In this document: in pieces, positions 8,655 through 17,214 of the stretch
How positions within the stretch are numbered: the first letter of the stretch is position 1
Layout: each line of letters opens with the position of its first letter
Origin: Candidatus Moranbacteria bacterium GW2011_GWC2_40_12
GTDB lineage: Bacteria; Patescibacteria; Paceibacteria; Moranbacterales; UBA11712
Length of the DNA stretch: 64,000 bases
Reading direction: 5' to 3'
NCBI GenBank assembly: GCA_000995965.1
Contig: LBYD01000001.1
Coordinates: 372,001-436,000 of the forward strand
Translations under genes and position numbers: made by a program
The notes under the pieces: generated by a model
What the model saw: only the letters and a program-made list of their open reading frames with translations
Told to the model about the DNA's origin: nothing
The model's database searches: none

Positions 8655-8697
8655 ATATATAGGGGGGAAAATAATTAATTTTTTTCTCGAAAACCGA

Positions 8698-8720
8698 TTC
8701 CGAAAGCTCAACTTTCGGAA
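8698..8720. repeat. palindrome TTCCGAAAG / CTTTCGGAA
   Basis: Nine-bp arms with a CTCAA loop. It is a variant of the TTCCTAAAG...CTTTAGGAA family found around the transposase at 53.7-54.5 kb. Confidence 0.65.
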
Positions 8721-8787
8721 GTAGTACAGATCTTCTCGCAAAGGTTAGACCTCAGCGAAGTTTTTAATCTATCTATCAACCATTTTT

Positions 8788-8810
8788 CTACCAACATTCA
8801 ATGTTGGTAG
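8788..8810. repeat. palindrome CTACCAACATT / AATGTTGGTAG
   Basis: Perfect 11-bp arms around one C. Other members of this family lie at 17672-17692, 38621-38642, 38644-38661, 27922-27944 (decayed) and 52386-52408 (inside a gene). Confidence 0.75.
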
Positions 8811-8835
8811 AAATGTCAGTTGAGATTAAACTTTC

Positions 8836-10179
8836 TTACGGATTCGTTTCAATCCAGCCAGGGCCCTTGATGCAGACATTTGTTGGTGGCAAACAATCTT
8901 CGCCGCCTGTTGTATCCGTTTCAACCTCTGTGCATCCGTACCGAGATGATGACGGTGCCTCAATTACGCAATCGGAATTCGGCTGATCGGTACTTACGCT
9001 GATAGAACCGCCAATCGCACTGCACATATTCAAAGCGCATCCAGCATCTCCGTCAATTGTCACATGAAATTTGTCAGTATCTCCAGCCGTGATCGTAAAG
9101 CTTGAAGGCGCACTGCAAGTGCAAGCAAGATCCTTTTCAACAGTAACATTCGAATCATCAGAGCCACAGCTCGAATCGGAACATTCTCCTTTTATGATGC
9201 CGTTTGTATTTGTTTGAAAATTTGTTGCCTGTACTCTTATTAAGCATCCTCCACCTACACCAGTTGTGCATTCTGGCGGAGAATCTACTATTGCAATTTT
9301 TCCCGAAGGATCAGATATTTCTGAAAATATTATTCTTTTACCAGATATAGCTTTATCATTTCCACCTGAGTCTATAAGTTGAGCATAAAGATCACCGGGA
9401 TTGTTTGAGCTGTTCAAATTGATATCTGTTAATCTAATTCCTAAAATCTCTGTGATCTCTGCCCGCGAAAAATCAATCCAGCCAAAGCCATTCGCCATAT
9501 TTCCTCCAGATCCATCCTCTTCCCCATTCCATCCCTTACCCGAGAAATTGCCATCCGAATCAATTATCACTCCATAATTGCATCGATTGTTATTCCCATA
9601 ATCATTTATTCCTGTACATGATGATCCATTCCAGCTTGACCCGTCACCTGCCATCTTTATTTTTCCGCTCCAGCCTCCAGCGTTTAAACCCGCCTGCAAA
9701 ATAGACACTATTTGCGCAGTTCCTGATAGATGCTTTTCAGATCCTATTGCTGTTACAGATACACCGCTAAAGTCTACCCATCCAATATTCTCACCACCCC
9801 ATCCGTAGCCACTTGCATTTCCACTTTCAGGAAAATTAACTCCGTAATCTACTATATTCGAAGAGAAATCAAACGAGGGGTCATTTTTGTCTTTACATGT
9901 CTTTCCTGTCGCAGATTCTCTGTCGAGGCAGTTCATACTTATCCAGCCAAATCCTGTTTCATCCCCATCAATACAGCTTGGATTAGCTGGATAAACCATA
10001 CAATTTTCAGTTCCACCTAGATTCGCATCTTCACTCCCTCCCCAAAGCCAGCCAGTAACATTCCCCGCCGCTTGGATTTTCACAATGCTCGCCGCGGCGA
10101 AGACCAAAAGAAAAAGAGCCAAAGTCAAAAAAAGCTTTCGCCCTATGCTAAACGCTCCCCGTTTTTTTGAGATTTTCAT
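8836..10179 (-). CDS. large secreted Gly/Trp-rich repeat protein
   Basis: The 447-residue product has a signal peptide (LFLTLALFLLVFAAASIVKIQA, cleavage near residue 38). Three imperfect modules each hold GxGWxxxNxGWxDFS-like text (GWGGENIGWVDFSG, GWNGEEDG...GFGWIDFSRA, TGFGWISMNC). A region resembling a bacterial Ig-like or invasin-type domain follows (LTDINLNSSNNPGDLYAQLIDSGGNDKA). The last 130 residues are Cys-rich. Probably an extracellular adhesin or a putative pilus-tip protein. Function is inference. Confidence 0.75.
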   Translation of the reverse strand: MKISKKRGAFSIGRKLFLTLALFLLVFAAASIVKIQAAGNVTGWLWGGSEDANLGGTENCMVYPANPSCIDGDETGFGWISMNCLDRESATGKTCKDKNDPSFDFSSNIVDYGVNFPESGNASGYGWGGENIGWVDFSGVSVTAIGSEKHLSGTAQIVSILQAGLNAGGWSGKIKMAGDGSSWNGSSCTGINDYGNNNRCNYGVIIDSDGNFSGKGWNGEEDGSGGNMANGFGWIDFSRAEITEILGIRLTDINLNSSNNPGDLYAQLIDSGGNDKAISGKRIIFSEISDPSGKIAIVDSPPECTTGVGGGCLIRVQATNFQTNTNGIIKGECSDSSCGSDDSNVTVEKDLACTCSAPSSFTITAGDTDKFHVTIDGDAGCALNMCSAIGGSISVSTDQPNSDCVIEAPSSSRYGCTEVETDTTGGEDCLPPTNVCIKGPGWIETNP

Positions 10180-10269
10180 TTTTTTATATTAGTTTTTACT
10201 CCTGTCCAAATTATACAATATCCCCAAAATCAGTGCAACAGCCGTCAAGGGCTTTTAAAAATCAGAGAA

Positions 10270-10405
10270 ATGGGATAGAATAAAAAATGTAAAATGGAAA
10301 TCTCAAAATGAAAAATGACATTGTAAAATTCAAAATGCTCATAAAATAAAAAATGTGATAAGTTTTACATTTTGAATTATTATTTTTGATTTTTGATTTT
10401 TGAAT
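10270..10405. repeat. long AT-rich imperfect inverted repeat (aaaatg-caatgtaaa family)
   Basis: Fills most of the 233-nt gap 10180-10412, which holds no gene. Left arm AATGTAAAATGGAAATC...AAAATGACATTGTAAAATTC; right arm GTTTTACATTTTGAATTATTATTTTTGA. Same family as 5395-5520. Confidence 0.7.
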
Positions 10406-10412
10406 TAAACCT

Positions 10413-10919
10413 ATGCCGTACAGAAAATTTATAATATCCAGCTGTATCATGCTAACCTCGCTGATCGCCAAATCAGCGTTTGCCGTCTGTCCCGTCTGCA
10501 CGGTCGCTGTCGGCGCCGGATTGGGACTCGCCCAATGGTTTGGAATTGACGACTCGATATCCGGCCTTTGGATCGGAGCGCTTGTTGTTTCCGTCTCCAT
10601 CTGGACAATCAATTGGCTGAACGGAAAAAATCTCCGTTTCAAGGGCAGGAAGATCTTGATTTTTCTCGGATATTACGCAATTGTCATCCTGCCGCTTTGG
10701 AAAAAAGGCTTGATCGGCCATCCGTATAACAAGCTTTGTGGAATTGATAAGCTGCTCTTTGGAATTATTTTCGGAACTATTTTATTTACCGCGGGAGTCT
10801 TGTTTCACAACTATATCCGCAAAAAAAACGGTGATGTTTCTTATTTCAAGGGGCAAAAGATTGTTTTTGCCGTTGCACCCATTATAATTGCAAGTATAAT
10901 TCTTTATTTCACTTGCTAG
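10413..10919 (+). CDS. small integral membrane protein with CPVC motif
   Basis: The 168-residue product begins with a signal-like helix (residues 7-23) followed at once by CPVCTVAVGAGLGLAQWFGIDD. Four more hydrophobic helices follow, near residues 45-65, 78-97, 113-132 and 147-166. The CxxC right after the first helix, on the outer side, could be a redox or metal site. Not assigned to a characterised family. Confidence 0.7.
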   Translation: MPYRKFIISSCIMLTSLIAKSAFAVCPVCTVAVGAGLGLAQWFGIDDSISGLWIGALVVSVSIWTINWLNGKNLRFKGRKILIFLGYYAIVILPLWKKGLIGHPYNKLCGIDKLLFGIIFGTILFTAGVLFHNYIRKKNGDVSYFKGQKIVFAVAPIIIASIILYFTC

Positions 10920-11052
10920 CTTTACGAATTACGAATCTGTTACGAATATACGAATTCAAAAAATATTCGTAATTGGTATATTCGTAGAGCGAAGCGCCCG
11001 CCTGCAACGCATTGCGTAGCAATGCGGGCAGGTATTCGTAATTCGTAAAAAA
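10920..11052. repeat. AT-rich imperfect inverted repeat with GC hairpin core
   Basis: Outer arms read TTACGAATTACGAATCTG...ATTCG and GGTATTCGTAATTCGTAA. The centre (about 11006-11033) is a GC-rich hairpin CCTGCAACGCATTGC / GCAATGCGGGCAGG. It separates two plus-strand genes of unknown function. Confidence 0.65.
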
Positions 11053-11057
11053 TTTCC

Positions 11058-11639
11058 ATGCTCAAAGCAACAAATGATGATAAATTGAAAAAAATAAACG
11101 ACCTTATCCAAAAAGTCGACGAGATGAAAAAAGCCGACAAGATGGACCTTTCGTCCGACCAGGATTTGTCAATCGCCATCATGAATCTGGTTTCGATCGA
11201 AGAACATTTCTTCTTTACCGGCGCCAAGACCGGAAAACCGGAATATTATGACATGCTGCAGGAAGTGCGGGCTATGCGGGGCGACCTCTTGCGAAAAATA
11301 GTAAAAAATCCCGAGGGAGAACAATGGTGCATCTCCAAACATCTCCTTGCCGCTTCAATGCGCCTCATGGAAGTGGGAACCAAACAGCACAAGGCCGGAA
11401 ATCAGAAAGAGGCTCTTGAGTTATTTGAAAAATCTTTCGATTGCTACTCTCTATTCTGGGGAATAAATATGGATCTGATCAAGACCGACGACATCAAAAA
11501 AATCGACGAGGGAGCCATCAATGTGCATGACACAGAAAAAAAGCTTGCCCGCAATACTTCTCGAAGAGATGCAGGCGGGGGATTTCTGGGAAAACTGGGC
11601 GAGCTCGTCAAGAAAGCGGTTGATTGCTGTTTGGAGTGA
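11058..11639 (+). CDS. conserved-looking helical protein, unknown function
   Basis: The 193-residue cytosolic protein is almost wholly helical: a charged N-terminal stretch (KLKKINDLIQKVDEMKKADKMDL), then EEHFFFTGAKTGKPEYYDMLQEVRAMRGDLLRKIV, then LELFEKSFDCYSLFWGINMDLI. It lacks membrane segments and known motifs. The first ATG is used; there is no clear Shine-Dalgarno. A strong terminator follows. Confidence 0.7.
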   Translation: MLKATNDDKLKKINDLIQKVDEMKKADKMDLSSDQDLSIAIMNLVSIEEHFFFTGAKTGKPEYYDMLQEVRAMRGDLLRKIVKNPEGEQWCISKHLLAASMRLMEVGTKQHKAGNQKEALELFEKSFDCYSLFWGINMDLIKTDDIKKIDEGAINVHDTEKKLARNTSRRDAGGGFLGKLGELVKKAVDCCLE

Positions 11640-11707
11640 AAAAGCGAGGCTCTCAGCGATGCCAGTAGCTTAATTTTGGAAAGATATCTTTTTTATGCAT
11701 AGAAAAA

Positions 11708-11746
11708 AATAAATACAGGCTAGTCCGCGGACTAGCCTGTCTTTTT
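11708..11746. terminator. bidirectional terminator
   Basis: A perfect 26-bp palindrome (11715-11740, arms ACAGGCTAGTCCG / CGGACTAGCCTGT) flanked by A-runs on the left and CTTTTT on the right. It can stop the plus-strand gene ending at 11639 and the minus-strand gene ending at 11774. Confidence 0.9.
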
Positions 11747-11773
11747 CGCGATGGCACCCAGCATCCATCAACG

Positions 11774-12058
11774 TCAGCAGCCGGTCTGCTCTTCATGCAA
11801 GGTATCGTCTCCGAAATTAGTCCATCGCTCCCGGGGCAGGCTGGCAATGAGAGAGGCCTTGATTTCAGCCAGCGGATCGGTGAGGTCTTTCAGTAGTTCG
11901 ATAAGCTTTTTGGCTTTCTCCGCTTCTCTTGATGATAAAGGATCCTTGCGACGCAATTCCTCGAGCCCCCTGGACAATTCTTGGGCCTGTCTAAGAAGTG
12001 TCAAACTAAGAAATTGATCTAGCTTGACTAACCAATAGTTACTGCTATTTTTTCTCAT
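11774..12058 (-). CDS. small hypothetical protein with strong Shine-Dalgarno
   Basis: A 94-residue helical, charged protein (LSRGLEELRRKDPLSSREAEKAKKLIELLKDL). AAGGAGGG lies 7 nt before the ATG, so translation is well supported. TTGACA occurs about 50 nt upstream but no matching -10 is obvious. It resembles, in size and expression signals, the other small genes at 19-33 kb. Function unknown. Confidence 0.7.
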   Translation of the reverse strand: MRKNSSNYWLVKLDQFLSLTLLRQAQELSRGLEELRRKDPLSSREAEKAKKLIELLKDLTDPLAEIKASLIASLPRERWTNFGDDTLHEEQTGC

Positions 12059-12113
12059 TATTATTCCCTCCTTGCCAGAAGCTTCGCAATTTCAAAATTT
12101 TTTGTCAAATCAT

Positions 12114-12156
12114 AAAAAAACAACCTCGCCTTCATTGCGCGGGAGGTTGTTTTTTG
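12114..12156. terminator. bidirectional terminator
   Basis: Arms AAAAAACAACCTC / GAGGTTGTTTTTT around a GC-rich loop, with A- and T-runs on opposite sides. It ends the minus-strand gene at 12187. Confidence 0.88.
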
Positions 12157-12186
12157 AGTCCTAAATAACTATTTTGAGAATATTTT

Positions 12187-12603
12187 TTAGCTTTGGGAAT
12201 TTCCCCTTATGCCGTTTCCTGATTTCAGATATTTTCCCCCGCCCGGGCAATTATGATCCCCATCTCTTGTTTGATTTCGATTTTGCCCTCTCAACCCGAG
12301 CTCCTCGCGAATCTGGTTGGCTTCGTCATATTTCCCATCGAGCATCAAGCGGTGCATTTCGGAAAACTTCGCGAAATTTCCCTCGTTGATGGCCTCAGTC
12401 ACCCGGCCTCGCCCGTTCATGAGGCTTTTCCAGGCGTTGTAGTCATTATTTTCAAACGCTTTTTGCATCGCTTCGTGCCTCTCGACGGAAAAATTCGGTC
12501 CTTTTTGCGCTGGGTCGCCCTGATAGGCATAGGCCGCGTAAGCTACTCCGGCAGCCGAAACCAAGGCAATTACCCCGATCGGAATCATAATCTTTTTGCT
12601 CAT
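12187..12603 (-). CDS. periplasmic/anchored small helical protein
   Basis: The 138-residue product has an N-terminal signal or anchor helix (MIPIGVIALVSAAGVAYAAYAYQG). Its core, SVERHEAMQKAFENNDYNAWKSLMNGRGRVTEAINEGNF and AKFSEMHRLMLDGKYDEANQIREELGLRG, has the helical, repeat-like look of small secreted CPR proteins. The tail is Gly/Asn/Arg-rich. Role unknown; a Spy-like extracytoplasmic chaperone is only a guess. Confidence 0.75.
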   Translation of the reverse strand: MSKKIMIPIGVIALVSAAGVAYAAYAYQGDPAQKGPNFSVERHEAMQKAFENNDYNAWKSLMNGRGRVTEAINEGNFAKFSEMHRLMLDGKYDEANQIREELGLRGQNRNQTRDGDHNCPGGGKYLKSGNGIRGNSQS

Positions 12604-12649
12604 TTTTTTTCCTTAAATTTTAAGACATTTTCGATATTCAGTTTTGAAC

Positions 12650-12680
12650 TAAAAAGGAAGCTGGCCAGCTTCCTTTTTTA
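12650..12680. terminator. bidirectional terminator
   Basis: Perfect palindrome with arms AAAAAGGAAGCTGG / CCAGCTTCCTTTTT between two minus-strand genes. Confidence 0.9.
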
Positions 12681-12709
12681 CTACGCTCTTTTCCAATTCA
12701 TCTTTCATC

Positions 12710-13414
12710 CTATTTTCCGGCCCATGGTCGGATCTCCCGCGCCCGAAACCTTTTCTCGGTTCTTTTCTCTCCAATAAGCTTGACTTCCTCGTTTTCAATG
12801 ATCAATACCGGGCCTCTGATCAAGGTCTCGTTGTTTTTTTCGATTTGCCAGATGATTCCTCCAAAATCCTCAATGTCAAATTCGTCTTCTTTTCTGATGT
12901 TCAAAATCCTTCCCCCCAAGAGCCCTTTTTCCGGCTGGGTCCAGATATCCTTCCGATTGCAGCAGCAATGGACATTTTGATAAAGGGGAATATTTTGAGA
13001 AAATATCCGGTCAATTTTCCTGCCCATGCCGAGCGAGTGAAAAACCGAGCCCAAAACAACGCTTCCGACAACACTCAAACCCAAGACGACAAACGTTCCG
13101 CTCCTGTATCCGCTTTTTGTGTGTTTATAATTGTATAAAGCCAGTCCGAGAAAAAGGAGAATTGCAAAAATCCAGATATACGGAAGGGAAAGGAGAATAT
13201 GTTTTGCGGGACTCAAGCTCAAATAGCGATAGATGTCCCAGTCATTGTCCAGGATGATCGAGAGAGCCACGCAAAAAGCCAACGCCCCGACAATCAACGA
13301 GACGGCAAAAGCCAACCATACAAAATAATCCTTGAGAAGAAAATGCCATTTAGGCTTCGGCTCGATTTTCTCCTCTTTGATTTTGCACAGCACTTTGTCG
13401 CAAAACTTGCTCAT
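12710..13414 (-). CDS. membrane protein, possible anti-sigma partner
   Basis: Starting at the ATG at 13414 (MSKFCDKVLCKIKEEKIEPKPKWHFLLKDYFVWL) the product has 234 residues. Transmembrane helices lie at about 32-54, 74-92 and 105-125, and a soluble C-terminal half is mostly beta (GGRILNIRKEDEFDIEDFGGIIWQIEKNNETLIRG). It directly follows the ECF sigma gene, the position of membrane anti-sigma factors. A cytosolic N-terminal Cys pair (CDKVLC) is notable, but no ZAS motif HxxxCxxC is present. Its Shine-Dalgarno TTAGGA comes from a decayed palindrome. Confidence 0.7.
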   Translation of the reverse strand: MSKFCDKVLCKIKEEKIEPKPKWHFLLKDYFVWLAFAVSLIVGALAFCVALSIILDNDWDIYRYLSLSPAKHILLSLPYIWIFAILLFLGLALYNYKHTKSGYRSGTFVVLGLSVVGSVVLGSVFHSLGMGRKIDRIFSQNIPLYQNVHCCCNRKDIWTQPEKGLLGGRILNIRKEDEFDIEDFGGIIWQIEKNNETLIRGPVLIIENEEVKLIGEKRTEKRFRAREIRPWAGK

Positions 13415-13473
13415 AATATTTTTCCTAAAGCTCAACCTCAGAAAATAATAAAGTTGGGCTTTTGGATATAAAT

Positions 13474-14058
13474 TCAAAACTTTATATTCTTTTCCTCGAC
13501 AATTTTCGCAAATTGCTTTTTGGCCCGGTTGATGAGCGTGGCCACCGTTCCAAGAGGTTTTTCCAAAATGTCCGAAATTTCCTTGTAGTCTTTGCCTTCC
13601 AGAAATTTTAGGACCAGCACCTCTTTGTATTTTTTATCGAGATTTTCAAGCATTTTCCGCACTTCCTCGCCTGAAAACTTCCTTTCCGTGTCACGCGCCA
13701 AATTCTCGTCAGTCGCGATAAACTTCAAAAAATCTTCGTCAGCTTCAAACTTTAGTACCTGCGGGCGGACCTTAGTCTTTCGCCAGTGGCTGATCACTTG
13801 GTTGTGGGCAATCCGGTATATCCAGGAGGAAAACTTCAGATCCGGGTCGAAATCATTGAGATTGCGGTATACTTTCACGAAAATCTCCTGCAAAAGGTCT
13901 TCCGCGTCTTCCTGCGTAGCGGCTGAAATGCGCCGAACATACCGCATCAGTTTCGGCTCGTATTTTTCCACAAGACATGCAAAAAAATCCTGGTCTTTGA
14001 GAGCCAAGGCGACCAATTCTTCGTCGGTTTTTTCACTGCAGTTATTTTTATCTAGCAT
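13474..14058 (-). CDS. ECF-type RNA polymerase sigma factor (sigma-70 family)
   Basis: The 194-residue product has region 2 (YEPKLMRYVRRISAATQEDAEDLLQEIFVKVYRNLNDFDPDLKFSSWIYRIAHNQVISHWRK) and region 4 (LENLDKKYKEVLVLKFLEGKDYKEISDILEKPLGTVATLINRAKKQF). Regions 3 and 1.1 are absent, so it belongs to group 4. It is followed by the membrane protein above, which may sequester it. Target promoters cannot be deduced. Confidence 0.93.
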   Translation of the reverse strand: MLDKNNCSEKTDEELVALALKDQDFFACLVEKYEPKLMRYVRRISAATQEDAEDLLQEIFVKVYRNLNDFDPDLKFSSWIYRIAHNQVISHWRKTKVRPQVLKFEADEDFLKFIATDENLARDTERKFSGEEVRKMLENLDKKYKEVLVLKFLEGKDYKEISDILEKPLGTVATLINRAKKQFAKIVEEKNIKF

Positions 14059-14120
14059 TGATAATATAAAACTATTCGGTATTGCCGAGTTTAAACCGTC
14101 TCATTATAAGAAAAGAATGC

Positions 14121-16181
14121 CTATAGATCAAGCTCCCCCGTTTTTTCCCAATTCCGCTCGTCCAAGACGACCAGGTTGTTTTCCCCGATCACATACAAAA
14201 AATCATTGATATACAGCGCCCTTTTCACCGCTGTTTCAGAAACGGTTTTCGCGAGGCTCAAGCTGTCGCCGGCATAAGAGAAAATATATCCGCCTCTTGA
14301 CCCCGGCAGGAAGAAAATTTCATGTTTCGCGTCGAGGAGAAAGGCATGGTGGGTCTCTGAAACAGAGGAATAGTATTCGTCAAGGTTGTATTTCGCGATT
14401 TCCGTCGGATCAGCCGGATCTCGAACATCAAAGAGAGAAATTTTGACCTTGCCCGCTTCCTCCCCGATTCCCAGAATCTTGTCTTTTGTGATCGGATGAA
14501 GATATGAAGAGTATCCCGGAATCTTGAGCTCTCCTTTCTTCTCCGGATTGATTGGGTCGGAAAGATCCAGGACATAGAAAGGATCAATTTGCCTGAAAGT
14601 GACGACATATCCCTTGTCTTCAATGAACCGCACGGAATAAATTCTCTCCCCTTTTCCAAGATCAATCACCGAACCCTCTATTTTCATATTGTCCCCGAGT
14701 ATATACACGTCATTCGCCGTTTCGCTCGTTCGCCCCGAGCCGAATCCCCAGCCAAAAAAGCTTTCCCCGACTGTGGTGGCCGCGCGCAAGTCCCCTTTGT
14801 ATTCATCAAGCGAGAATTGGTTGAGAAGTCTTCCGGGAACAGTTCCAATTGTGTCAATTCCGAGACTCTCTGTCTTGATTTTCACGATTCCGGTGCTGTC
14901 GAGCTCCCGCCGGTGTTTTTTCAGAAAATCAACCATTTTGTTTTCTATTTCATTTTCCATCTTGAGGCTCTCGTCGCGCGAAAGTGAACTTCGATACCTC
15001 TCGATGAGATTCCAGACTTCCGTCGATTTCGCGGCATTTGAAATGTCATAACTCTCGAGTTTTTCCAGTTTTTCAGTGAACCAGTCCGGGACAAGATTTT
15101 TGTTCTCGGAAAAAAACAGGTTGAGAATTTTCACCTGGTCGCCGGGATAATAGTAGCTGACATAGAGCGAATTTTCGGACATATACACGACCGAGGAGGT
15201 ATAGTCGCTCGACCCGACAAAAGAAATGTCCTTTTCAATTTCACCGGTCGCGGGATTCACGATCATGGCCGTATAAGTCGCCTCGGCCGGAACAATGGCG
15301 GTGGGGTGATAAATTTCGCTGCATCTTATCTTGAAAGGACGGCCTTTGACAACGAGCGGTTCCATAGCACAGAATTTGTTTTCATCAATGATATCAGTTT
15401 TTGTCGCGAGGTATATTTTTCCCCTATAAAGCCTCGCGCCGGCAATGGAAACGGCTTCTTTCATTTCAATGTCCCAGAGTTCTTTGGGATTTTTTGGGTC
15501 CGAAACGTCAAAGCCGTATATCTTGTTGGCATCTTTCGCCCAATAATATCGCTGCGTTGGGATAACAATGAGTGTCTTGCCGGCGAGAAGCAGATCCCCG
15601 CTTTTGTCTATTTTATAATCCACCGCTAAATCATTCGGAGGATATGCTTTGATAGCTTTCGTTCCGCCAGTCTGCCAAAGAGGCCAAAGCTCCCGCGATT
15701 CGTCCGATCTTCCAACTGTGTCATCCATCGGCATGATTTCTGGACGGGGAACGGAAAAAAATATTTCTTTTCCGTCGGTTTTCACCGCGTCCGGCTCGTC
15801 AATGCCCGCCACTTGGACATTCGTTTCCGAAACCCGGGCTGGCACAGGCACAGCCGCCCCGGGAGCGCCAACCCCGTCGCTGCTTTTCAGGGATTGCGTT
15901 TCCATCCATCCCGGCCCGCCGGCTCCTCCCCGGCCGCCATAAGATCCGGACGCGTTTTTTGCTTTGGTAATGTATTCCTTGAAGTCTTGGTCGGATGAAA
16001 ATTTCTTGATTTCCGCAACTTTTTCCTTGTCAATCCCTGCCGGTTTGGTCCTGGCCGGCGAGATCGGCTTTTCTTTTTGGTTTTGTTGGAAAATGAAAAT
16101 CAGTCCCGCAACAAGCGCGACTGCTGCTAAAACTGCCCAAATATATTTGGGATTTGCTTCACTTTTTATATTTTCCTCCAT
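14121..16181 (-). CDS. membrane-anchored beta-propeller protein (PF09826-like)
   Basis: A 686-residue extracytoplasmic protein. One N-terminal helix (YIWAVLAAVALVAGLIFIF) precedes a Gly-rich linker and the family signature SETNVQVAGIDEPDAVKTDGK. Repeating propeller blades follow, for example KIYGFDVSDPKNPKELWDIEM and YVLDLSDPINPEKKGELKIPGYSSYL. These secreted propellers occur in archaea, actinobacteria and CPR; their ligands are unknown. Its neighbour is the ECF sigma factor, whose regulon might include it. Confidence 0.88.
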   Translation of the reverse strand: MEENIKSEANPKYIWAVLAAVALVAGLIFIFQQNQKEKPISPARTKPAGIDKEKVAEIKKFSSDQDFKEYITKAKNASGSYGGRGGAGGPGWMETQSLKSSDGVGAPGAAVPVPARVSETNVQVAGIDEPDAVKTDGKEIFFSVPRPEIMPMDDTVGRSDESRELWPLWQTGGTKAIKAYPPNDLAVDYKIDKSGDLLLAGKTLIVIPTQRYYWAKDANKIYGFDVSDPKNPKELWDIEMKEAVSIAGARLYRGKIYLATKTDIIDENKFCAMEPLVVKGRPFKIRCSEIYHPTAIVPAEATYTAMIVNPATGEIEKDISFVGSSDYTSSVVYMSENSLYVSYYYPGDQVKILNLFFSENKNLVPDWFTEKLEKLESYDISNAAKSTEVWNLIERYRSSLSRDESLKMENEIENKMVDFLKKHRRELDSTGIVKIKTESLGIDTIGTVPGRLLNQFSLDEYKGDLRAATTVGESFFGWGFGSGRTSETANDVYILGDNMKIEGSVIDLGKGERIYSVRFIEDKGYVVTFRQIDPFYVLDLSDPINPEKKGELKIPGYSSYLHPITKDKILGIGEEAGKVKISLFDVRDPADPTEIAKYNLDEYYSSVSETHHAFLLDAKHEIFFLPGSRGGYIFSYAGDSLSLAKTVSETAVKRALYINDFLYVIGENNLVVLDERNWEKTGELDL

Positions 16182-16200
16182 TATTTTTTACCCCGTTAAA

Positions 16201-16233
16201 TCCCGCCGGGCGGGAATCCGCCAAAGGCGGATT
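16201..16233. repeat. double palindrome upstream of the propeller gene
   Basis: TCCCGCC-G-GGCGGGA (16201-16215) and AATCCGCC-aaa-GGCGGATT (16215-16233) abut. They lie within a longer GTTAAAT/ATTTAAC frame just before the propeller start codon, so they would form two hairpins in the leader. Confidence 0.6.
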
Positions 16234-16315
16234 ATTTAACTGGGGTGAATTATTTTTTAGCGAAGCTTATTTGCCTCGTACCACAATATTTCAAAAAGAA
16301 TACAAAGTTATTTCT

Positions 16316-16603
16316 TCAGCTTGTGGTGCGAGGTTTTCCCTCCCAAATTTTTTCCGCTTCTTCTTCCATGGCATAAAGGCGGGTGTAGTAGTCTGGAAAT
16401 TCGTTGAGATGGGCGAGAGCGATTTTTCCGGTCGTCAAGGGATCGTCGTTTGAAACGTTCGTGTTCGGATCAACTGTCCCGTGTTCAAGCTCAACGTCCA
16501 TTCCCATTAGGAATTGTTCAACGTCAAACTTTGTCCAGTCAATCCCCAGCTGATCGCCGACAACTTTCGCCTGTTCAGCCGTGAAAACTTTTTTTGTGGA
16601 CAT
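16316..16603 (-). CDS. DUF5661 family protein
   Basis: Starting at the ATG at 16603 (MSTKKVFTAEQAKVVGDQLGIDW) the product has 95 residues. The distinctive block MDVELEHGTVDPNTNVSNDDP followed by TGKIALAHLNEFPDYYTRL is that of DUF5661, small proteins found in CPR bacteria and some phages. Function is unknown. The conserved acidic and His residues suggest a metal site. It slightly overlaps the preceding gene's region and probably shares its transcript. Confidence 0.8.
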   Translation of the reverse strand: MSTKKVFTAEQAKVVGDQLGIDWTKFDVEQFLMGMDVELEHGTVDPNTNVSNDDPLTTGKIALAHLNEFPDYYTRLYAMEEEAEKIWEGKPRTTS

Positions 16604-16619
16604 AAATGATTCTGAAAAA

Positions 16620-16988
16620 TTAGACGGCTTTTTTAAAAATATCCTCATTTATTGCCTCCGGCCGCAGGTCGATCCTGTCTATTCCAAGCCGACTGCAAAT
16701 TTTTACGATATTTTCCGCGCGCAGATCCCTTTCTTTTTCCAGCCTGGCTATCTCACTGGCATCGAGATTTTTTCCCGAGTCCTCGGGACGACCCTGATAA
16801 AATTCTATGCTGCTCCGCCGAGTGTCAATCTGTTCCTGAATCGCGTGGTATCGTCTTTTTTCTATTTCCAGCTGCTCTTCTAATTCCTGCTGATTCTTTT
16901 TTTTGATTTCTTCTTTTGAATATTCTTCATAGTATACGGATTTCTCAACTGGAAACCCCTCGCGATATTCAAGTATTTTTGCTGTCAT
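16620..16988 (-). CDS. hypothetical coiled-coil protein
   Basis: A 122-residue protein with a long Glu/Lys-rich helix (SKEEIKKKNQQELEEQLEIEKRRYHAIQEQIDTRRSSIEF) and a second one (SEIARLEKERDLRAENIVKICSRLGI). No known motif. It ends 16 nt before the DUF5661 start. An extended -10 (TGAGATAAT) lies about 50 nt upstream. Confidence 0.6.
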   Translation of the reverse strand: MTAKILEYREGFPVEKSVYYEEYSKEEIKKKNQQELEEQLEIEKRRYHAIQEQIDTRRSSIEFYQGRPEDSGKNLDASEIARLEKERDLRAENIVKICSRLGIDRIDLRPEAINEDIFKKAV

Positions 16989-17108
16989 AGTAAATAATTT
17001 ATAAGTCTAAAAATTACGTTTTCATTATCTCACAAAATTCCTTGCTTCGCCAGAAGAAATTTACTATGATTAGAAAAAGTCTTATATAAAGTCAATTTCT
17101 CGTGCCAA

Positions 17109-17137
17109 TTGACACGCGGGAGAAAAAGTGATATAAT
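17109..17137 (+). promoter_or_regulatory. perfect consensus promoter
   Basis: TTGACA (17109-17114), 17 bp, TATAAT (17132-17137). It drives the small gene at 17215. A hairpin AGCGG-aaat-CCGCT lies in the leader. Confidence 0.85.
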
Positions 17138-17214
17138 AGACAGCTGTTTAAAAATCAGGGAGCAAAGCGGAAATCCGCTAAATTATGTTTCACAATCTTC
17201 AGGGGAGGAATGCG

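Noticed and set aside
10262..10642. Minus-strand 126-codon ORF
   Set aside because: It overlaps the repeat and the membrane protein gene on the other strand and has a low-complexity repeat-derived tail.
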